Source of the DNA: Syntrophomonas sp. UBA5432
GTDB lineage: Bacteria > Bacillota > Syntrophomonadia > Syntrophomonadales > Syntrophomonadaceae
Length of the DNA: 6,091 nucleotides
Direction of reading: 5' to 3'
Assembly (NCBI GenBank): GCA_002424365.1
Contig: DIRQ01000008.1
Span: forward strand, 26,241-32,331
Part shown: in pieces, positions 1-3,326 of the stretch
Position numbering within the stretch: the stretch's first letter is position 1
How the letters are laid out: every line of letters starts with the position of its first letter
Notes under the pieces: generated by a model
The model's database searches: none
What the model was told of the DNA's origin: nothing
The model's input: the letters and a program-made list of their open reading frames with translations, nothing else
Translations under genes and position numbers: made by a program

Positions 1-17
1 TTTTTAAAGGTTATTCT

Positions 18-104
18 TCAAATTTGAGCATAACTTAAGCTAATACCAGCGTCAATCACTTTTTCTGGCTGCATTGGGATGTCCAGGGGATTGTTTCGGA
101 TAAG
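18..104 (-). other. Short open stretch, possible C-terminal remnant of an unknown protein
   Basis: On the minus strand, bases 104 to 18 read as 28 codons ending in TGA, bounded upstream by an in-frame TAA at 105-107. The peptide is protein-like in composition, with the segment NPLDIPMQPEKVIDAG. An internal ATG at 72-74 has no clear ribosome binding site. I do not recognise a family. It may be the tail of a decayed gene or chance. The rest of the first 233 bases shows no other coding sequence. Confidence 0.15.
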
Positions 105-168
105 TTACATACGACTATTTACCCTAGCATTCCCAGTATAAATAATTACGCCCTCGCTTACCAAGTTT

Positions 169-196
169 TTGCAGGAATCCAATATTGTTTTATAGA
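169..196 (+). promoter_or_regulatory. Candidate sigma-A promoter for the small membrane protein gene
   Basis: A -35-like TTGCAG at 169-174 and a -10-like TATAGA at 191-196 are separated by 16 bp. Each differs from consensus at about two positions and the spacing is one base short of the optimum. Initiation would fall near 203, leaving a leader of about 30 nt that contains the ribosome binding site. It is the best match in the upstream region but not a strong one. Confidence 0.35.
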
Positions 197-197
197 A

Positions 198-219
198 TAA
201 GCTAAAGAAATATAGCTTA
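198..219 (+). promoter_or_regulatory. Inverted repeat between -10 box and ribosome binding site, operator-like
   Basis: TAAGCTA at 198-204 and TAGCTTA at 213-219 form a perfect 7-bp inverted repeat with an 8-nt spacer. It lies just downstream of the candidate -10 box and directly before the G-rich ribosome binding site (221-227). Its position fits a repressor operator over the transcription start, or a small hairpin next to the ribosome binding site. A further copy of TTAAGCTA occurs at 35-42. Function is inferred from position only. Confidence 0.3.
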
Positions 220-233
220 AGGGGGAGATTTTT

Positions 234-707
234 ATGACTGCTGCGGGCTTAATGGCAATGATGGCCTATTCTGTAGGATTGGTAGCCTTCTTTACTATTA
301 TCTTCCTGGTCTTGTATGTTCTAAAGTCAATTGGCCTTATGACTATGGCGGCCAATAAGGGTATTGAAAACGCCTGGTTGGCATGGATTCCTGTTACCGA
401 CCTCTATATTGCCGGTTCTATTCTGGGGGAAATGGATGTTTTCGGTAACCGTCTGGACAATCTAGGCTTATGGTTACCAGTTGTTATGATTGGCTGTTGT
501 GTTCTCGCAACGATTCCATTCATAGGTATGATCTTTAGCCTGGCAATGATGCTTTTCTTCCTTCTGTTTGCTTATAATTTATTCAACCTTTATAGCCCAG
601 AACAAGCTACTCTGTATACTATTCTTTCAATATTTGGCCTGTGGGCCATTTTTGTTTTCATCCTTCGCAATAACCAGCCAGTCTCCGATAGCAACCTGCA
701 GGTATAA
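234..707 (+). CDS. Small four-helix integral membrane protein of unknown function
   Basis: The protein has 157 residues and I cannot assign it to a characterised family. Hydrophobic segments at about residues 12-32, 78-95, 97-117 and 126-144 predict four membrane helices. A longer polar to amphipathic stretch at 36-75 contains ENAWLAWIPVTDLYIAG, a pattern often seen in small uncharacterised membrane proteins of Gram-positive bacteria. The C-terminus is short and polar. There is no obvious catalytic motif, no signal peptidase site and no extracellular domain. The ATG at 234 follows a GGGGGAG ribosome binding site at 221-227 with a 6-nt gap, which supports this start. It stands alone: the next gene is convergent, so it is probably a single-gene unit ending at the terminator at 869-913. 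A real gene is very likely, but its role is unknown. Confidence 0.85.
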   Translation: MTAAGLMAMMAYSVGLVAFFTIIFLVLYVLKSIGLMTMAANKGIENAWLAWIPVTDLYIAGSILGEMDVFGNRLDNLGLWLPVVMIGCCVLATIPFIGMIFSLAMMLFFLLFAYNLFNLYSPEQATLYTILSIFGLWAIFVFILRNNQPVSDSNLQV

Positions 708-760
708 TAAGAAAATAGGGTGCTGGTAGCAGACAGTACAGATATAGCAAAGTTAAGGGA

Positions 761-780
761 TAACCCAAAATACGGGGTTA
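761..780 (+). repeat. Short inverted repeat after the membrane protein gene
   Basis: TAACCC (761-766) and GGGTTA (775-780) can pair around an 8-nt loop. No T-run follows, so it is a poor intrinsic terminator. It directly abuts the AATTAAG tandem repeat. Confidence 0.25.
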
Positions 781-804
781 ATTAAGAATTAAGAATTAAG
801 AATT
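780..804 (+). repeat. 7-bp tandem repeat, AATTAAG x 3.6
   Basis: Three exact copies of AATTAAG (780-786, 787-793, 794-800) are followed by a partial fourth (AATT, 801-804). The array lies in non-coding DNA between two convergent genes. Such short AT-rich arrays can arise by replication slippage. No function is evident. Confidence 0.7.
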
Positions 805-868
805 TCTGAAGATGAGACTGAGTGCCGGGGTATGTCCGGTGACCATGGGGGGTTAACAAGAAAAACAA

Positions 869-913
869 AAAAGGCCAACCAGGTTAAGCAAATGTTTACC
901 AGGATGGCCTTTT
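869..913 (+). terminator. Bidirectional intrinsic terminator between convergent genes
   Basis: AAAAGGCCA (869-877) pairs perfectly with TGGCCTTTT (905-913), and the intervening 27 nt can pair partly (GGTTAA against TTTACC). On the plus strand the stem runs into TTTTGTTTATATTTC. On the minus strand it runs into a T-rich tract complementary to 861-872. It can therefore end transcription of the membrane protein gene (+) and of the crotonase gene (-), whose stop codon lies 11 bp away. Confidence 0.8.
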
Positions 914-923
914 GTTTATATTT

Positions 924-1706
924 CTATTCGCCGGTGAAATTAGGTTCCCGTCTTTCCAAAAAGGCCTTAAGCCCTTCCTGAGCATCCTTACTGCTCATTA
1001 ACGGTTGCAGTTCTTTGAACATGGTGCTCAAAGCAGCTTTAGGCCCGTGAACACGGGCTCTACGAGCAGAGGCTAAAGCTCCCTGAACCGCAAGCGGGGC
1101 CGCTTTGGCTATCCTCTGCGCTATATCCAGAGCGCGGTCAAACTGCTCTCCTGGTTCCACTAATTCCTGAACCAGACCAAGGCGATAAGCTTCCGGACCG
1201 CTTAACTCATCACCGGTTAAAATATAACGCATGGCATTACCCCAACCAATCTCCTCAAACATACGAACTGTTGCCCCGCCTACCGGGAATATGGCCCTTT
1301 TAACTTCCAGTTGGGCCAGACGTACGTCCCTGGCTGCAACCCGCACATCTGCTGCTAGTAACAGCTCGAAACCAATAGTATAACAGTATCCCTGACATGC
1401 CATAACTATAGGTTTTTTACAGCGATTATCCTCATCCACCCCAAAAGGATCAATCATTCCCTCTTTCAGTTCTATCCATTTACCCCCGGCAAATACCGGC
1501 CCCCACTGGGGAAGATCCAGCCCCGAAGTGAAATGATCCCCTACCGCATAGAGCAATCCACAGCGCAAGTCCTTATTACGACTTAGTTCCCCGTAAGCCC
1601 GGGCCAGGTCGTAATACATGTCCAGCGTGAGGCTGTTACGCTTCTGGGGACGGTTGAATCCTATCAGCAAGATATGCCCTCGCCTTTCCACAATAATGTC
1701 ACTCAT
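924..1706 (-). CDS. Crotonase / enoyl-CoA hydratase-isomerase family protein
   Basis: The protein has 260 residues, the usual length of a single-domain crotonase acting on a CoA thioester in the cytoplasm. Residues 8-24 (RRGHILLIGFNRPQKRN) form the family's N-terminal strand and NRP..RN motif. FTSGLDL at 59-65 is the first oxyanion-hole segment. GYCYTIGFELLLAAD at 106-120 is the second, with E114 in the place of the first catalytic glutamate of mitochondrial enoyl-CoA hydratase. E134 in AQLEVKR matches the second glutamate, so hydratase chemistry is possible. The usual GGG before the first glutamate is TIG here. Similar variants occur in crotonases annotated only at family level, so substrate and exact reaction stay open. 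Residues 155-180 (WGNAMRYILTG...GLVQE) and the FLERREPNF tail are typical. The ATG at 1706 is preferred: a GGGGG ribosome binding site (1714-1718) lies 7 nt upstream. A TTG at 1709 is possible but too close. The gene appears monocistronic. Confidence 0.92.
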   Translation of the reverse strand: MSDIIVERRGHILLIGFNRPQKRNSLTLDMYYDLARAYGELSRNKDLRCGLLYAVGDHFTSGLDLPQWGPVFAGGKWIELKEGMIDPFGVDEDNRCKKPIVMACQGYCYTIGFELLLAADVRVAARDVRLAQLEVKRAIFPVGGATVRMFEEIGWGNAMRYILTGDELSGPEAYRLGLVQELVEPGEQFDRALDIAQRIAKAAPLAVQGALASARRARVHGPKAALSTMFKELQPLMSSKDAQEGLKAFLERREPNFTGE

Positions 1707-1756
1707 CAATATACCCCCTTATATGTAATCTCAAAGTTTCCTAATTGTTTCCTCAA

Positions 1757-1773
1757 ATTATAATATAATTATA
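1757..1773 (-). promoter_or_regulatory. Possible promoter region of the crotonase gene (two TATAAT boxes)
   Basis: Read on the minus strand, TATAAT occurs twice, at 1768-1773 and 1757-1762, about 50-65 bp upstream of the crotonase start. Neither has a good -35 at 16-18 bp, so the assignment rests on the -10 match and the AT-rich context. Between these boxes and the gene, GGAAAC occurs twice 11 bp apart (plus-strand GTTTCC at 1736-1741 and 1747-1752), which could be a binding-site pair. Confidence 0.3.
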
Positions 1774-1820
1774 CCTCATTAACCTTCCAGGTTTTCCTTT
1801 TTTATTCATAGTATAACTAC

Positions 1821-2126
1821 TTACCGAACAATATAGGTTCCACCTTGCCGCTGCAAGGCTTGGCCCAGTTCGCCGGCTGAAGTAACCAGCACCTCTTTCC
1901 CCCCTGCTTCAATGAATTTTATAGCAGCAGCTATTTTGGGTCCCATACTGCCGGGTGGAAACTGCCCTTCGGCCATGTACTTTTTAGCCTCGCTAACGGT
2001 AATGGTATCCAGATATTGCATGTTCGGTTTGCCAAAATTAATTGAAACCTGCGCAACTCCAGTCAGGATTACGTAAAGATCTGCTCCAATTTCCTGAGCT
2101 AACAGGCTAGAAGCATAATCATTAAA
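1821..2126 (-). pseudogene. arcC: Carbamate kinase, C-terminal third only (5'-truncated)
   Basis: Bases 2126 to 1821 on the minus strand encode 101 residues followed by TAA that read as the end of carbamate kinase, the enzyme transferring phosphate between carbamoyl phosphate and ADP in fermentative arginine or purine breakdown. Family marks are ASSLLAQEIGADLYVILT (residues 5-22), NFGKPN (30-35), the motif GQFPPGSMGPK (54-64) and the closing TSAGELGQAL...GGTYIV. Carbamate kinases are about 310 residues long, so roughly the first 210 are missing, including most of the carbamate and substrate-binding half. An in-frame TGA (2127-2129) ends the similarity upstream, and I could not find the rest in any frame. 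The internal ATG at 2021 would give 66 residues but has no ribosome binding site and lies mid-domain. It is a remnant, not an active enzyme. Confidence 0.85.
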
Positions 2127-2159
2127 TCAAATCAGTCAAAACATTGTATTTAAGGCCTA

Positions 2160-2196
2160 ACAAAAAGGGAAGCAAAAAGAACGCCCCCTTGCTTCC
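2160..2196 (-). terminator. Hairpin with T-run on the minus strand, terminator-like
   Basis: GGAAGCAA (2168-2175) and TTGCTTCC (2189-2196) form a perfect 8-bp stem around 13 nt. Read on the minus strand, the stem is followed by CTTTTTGT, the shape of an intrinsic terminator. No minus-strand gene survives just upstream of it (2200-2509), so it may be left from a lost gene or simply shield the arcC remnant. Confidence 0.35.
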
Positions 2197-2198
2197 AG

Positions 2199-2213
2199 AT
2201 TGCATTTCGCAAT
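2199..2213 (+). promoter_or_regulatory. Small palindrome over the -35 box of the antitoxin remnant
   Basis: ATTGC (2199-2203) and GCAAT (2209-2213) form an inverted repeat with a 5-nt centre. It covers the -35 element. RelB-type antitoxins repress their own promoters by binding palindromes there, so this could be the old operator. The inference rests on position and symmetry only. Confidence 0.25.
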
Positions 2214-2228
2214 ACAACCGGGCATAAT
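2200..2228 (+). promoter_or_regulatory. Sigma-A promoter upstream of the antitoxin remnant
   Basis: TTGCAT (2200-2205) and CATAAT (2223-2228) are spaced by exactly 17 bp, with four of six and five of six consensus matches. Initiation would fall near 2235, just before the AGGAGG at 2240-2245, giving a very short leader. This is the best-spaced -35/-10 pair in the window. Confidence 0.5.
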
Positions 2229-2252
2229 AGTAGCAGAATAGGAGGTGTTCGT

Positions 2253-2351
2253 TTGGCAAGAACATCAAATATATTTGCCCGTCTCGAGCCGGAAGTCAAG
2301 AACGTGAGTACGCTTACCGAGGAGCAATTCAATGCTGAGATCGACCTTTAA
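2253..2351 (+). pseudogene. RelB/DinJ-family antitoxin remnant with internal deletion
   Basis: A TTG at 2253 preceded by a perfect AGGAGG (2240-2245, 7-nt gap) opens 32 codons ending in TAA at 2349-2351. Residues 1-16 (MARTSNIFARLEPEVK) match the first beta strand and start of helix 1 of RelB/DinJ antitoxins. Residues 18-30 (VSTLTEEQFNAEI) resemble the C-terminal part of the same family, normally some 50 residues further on. The two helices of the ribbon-helix-helix fold and most of the toxin-binding part are therefore missing, and the protein stops where the family usually continues after a (D/E)AEI-like segment. No RelE/YafQ-type toxin gene follows. Full members are about 85-100 residues. 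It is probably a deletion derivative, still likely transcribed and translated. A functional micro-protein is possible but unsupported. The minus-strand open frame across this region is only a shadow. Confidence 0.65.
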
Positions 2352-2366
2352 AAGTCTGTTCGTAAA

Positions 2367-2386
2367 TCCCCGTTACTTCGCGGGGA
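2367..2386 (+). repeat. GC-rich hairpin between antitoxin remnant and carD promoter
   Basis: TCCCCG (2367-2372) and CGGGGA (2381-2386) pair around an 8-nt loop. A T-rich stretch follows only after about 12 nt (2398-2408), so it would be a weak terminator for the remnant at best. It sits just upstream of the carD promoter. Confidence 0.4.
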
Positions 2387-2407
2387 ATGCATTAAAATTT
2401 GATTTTT

Positions 2408-2416
2408 TGATATAAT
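2408..2416 (+). promoter_or_regulatory. Extended -10 promoter of carD
   Basis: TGATATAAT is a perfect extended -10 element (TGnTATAAT). There is no good -35 at the expected distance (about 2388-2393), as is usual for extended -10 promoters. Initiation near 2423 would give a leader of about 87 nt. That leader contains two short AGC...GCT pairs, each followed by a T-run (2450-2467 and 2472-2485). The stems are only 3 bp, so an attenuator is not convincing. Confidence 0.6.
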
Positions 2417-2509
2417 TTATTTAGAAGTGTAAGTTTGCAGGATTTTTTTAGCTACCAGTGGCTCTTTTAATAGCACGGCTTTTTTAAATTCTTAACCAGG
2501 GAGGACCAT

Positions 2510-3010
2510 ATGTTCAAAGTGAACGATTATATTATCTACGGTTCAACGGGAGTATGCCAGATTACAGATATTACAACAGAAGAATATGGTAACGGCAAAA
2601 TTCAATACTATGTTTTAAAACCTGTATACCAGGATAATCTGATCATTAAATTCCCGGTAAAAGGTGAAAGTGTTTTGATGAGACCAATTATTACTCGAGA
2701 TGAGGTAGATTCATTAATAGCTGGGATGCCGGAAATAGAAACCATTTGGATTGAGGATATGCGAGAACGAAGGAATATGTATCAAGCTGCTCTTAAGTCG
2801 GGGAATACTGATGAAATGGCCAAAATCATCAAGAGCATATATCTGGAAAGAGAAGCCAGGAATTCGAGTGGCAAAAAATTATCTATGACTGATGAAAATA
2901 TGATGAATGCAGCAGAAAGACAGTTATATCAGGAAATTGCTACGGCTTTGAATATTTCGCCTGATGAGGTTTTACCTTATATTCTTGAACATATTCCGCA
3001 GGATACTTAG
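2510..3010 (+). CDS. CarD/CdnL-family transcriptional regulator
   Basis: The protein has 166 residues, the normal length for the family. The N-terminal CarD_CdnL_TRCF domain, about residues 1-65, starts with MFKVNDYIIYGSTGVCQITDI, whose V.D...YG..GVC pattern is the hallmark. It is Tudor-like and in known members contacts the RNA polymerase beta subunit. Residues about 70-160 are a charged, helical C-terminal domain, which in Mycobacterium CarD and Myxococcus CdnL touches promoter DNA at the upstream edge of the bubble and stabilises open complexes. Clostridial homologues are less well studied, so its regulon is unknown. The conserved tryptophan region is represented by IWIEDMRERR (79-88). The start ATG follows AGGGAGGA (2498-2505) with a 4-5 nt gap. 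It has its own extended -10 promoter and faces no gene downstream in its direction, so it is probably transcribed alone. Codon use is AT-rich. Confidence 0.93.
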   Translation: MFKVNDYIIYGSTGVCQITDITTEEYGNGKIQYYVLKPVYQDNLIIKFPVKGESVLMRPIITRDEVDSLIAGMPEIETIWIEDMRERRNMYQAALKSGNTDEMAKIIKSIYLEREARNSSGKKLSMTDENMMNAAERQLYQEIATALNISPDEVLPYILEHIPQDT

Positions 3011-3022
3011 GTACCAGGCACC
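3010..3022 (+). repeat. REP-like GGTACCAGGCACC palindrome at the carD stop codon
   Basis: The imperfect palindrome GGTACCAGGCACC starts on the last base of the carD stop codon. It resembles the GGTGCCAGGCACC-type palindromes that occur dispersed in many genomes, some associated with REP-linked Y1 transposases. Only one copy is present in this window, so its repetitive nature cannot be shown here. Confidence 0.3.
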
Positions 3023-3270
3023 GCGGTCGCTTGCTCTGTCGCCAGACTATGACATCTAATCCGTTCTGTCGAACTCAATATCGCTTTATTGAGAGCGCAA
3101 TAACAACTTCAGCTTTTTGATCCTAAAAACGACGTTATCATTATCCATGGAAACTTCGCAGGATAATCCTGACTGAATCCTCATAAGCCTTCATAATGCA
3201 TCAAAACAACAGAGGGGTCATTTTACTTTTCTGTGATACTCATACCCGGCACTTCTTTCAATCCGAAGCA
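3023..3270. other. Non-coding stretch with overlapping small inverted repeats
   Basis: No supported gene lies between carD and the surface-protein terminator. Three inverted repeats overlap at 3074-3103: CTCAATA/TATTGAG (3074-3080 and 3087-3093), CGCT/AGCG (3082-3085 and 3094-3097) and TTATTG/CAATAA (3086-3091 and 3098-3103). They are mutually exclusive as RNA hairpins. A perfect 13-bp palindrome, CAGGATAATCCTG, is at 3159-3171. No clear terminator for carD was found. Short minus-strand frames of about 17 and 20 codons here match nothing I know. Confidence 0.5.
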
Positions 3271-3274
3271 AAGA

Positions 3275-3307
3275 GCAAAAGCCCGCCCCCGGAAAAAGGG
3301 CGGACTT
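3275..3307 (-). terminator. Strong intrinsic terminator of the surface-protein gene
   Basis: On the minus strand, AAGTCCGCCC (3307-3298) pairs with GGGCGGGCTT (3288-3279) as a 10-bp stem with one G-T wobble and a 9-nt loop, followed by TTTTGC and more T residues. It starts 20 bp beyond the TAA of the SLH protein gene. The plus-strand side is followed by ATATCTTC, not a T-run, so it serves the minus strand. Confidence 0.88.
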
Positions 3308-3326
3308 ATATCTTCAATGCTACTGT

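Noticed and set aside
1821..2021. Stand-alone 66-aa gene starting at the ATG at 2021
   Set aside because: No ribosome binding site precedes it, and the carbamate kinase similarity continues in frame upstream of this ATG, so it is part of a truncated gene.
2150..2332. 60-codon minus-strand frame
   Set aside because: It is antisense to the RelB/DinJ remnant, which has a clear promoter, ribosome binding site and family match. The peptide has no recognisable features.
2450..2485. Riboswitch or attenuator in the carD leader
   Set aside because: The stems are only 3 bp and no conserved riboswitch core is recognisable. The T-runs are explained by general AT richness.
3090..3210. Short minus-strand frames starting with ATG (about 17 and 20 codons)
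   Set aside because: They are too short, lack a ribosome binding site and match no known family. They are consistent with chance.
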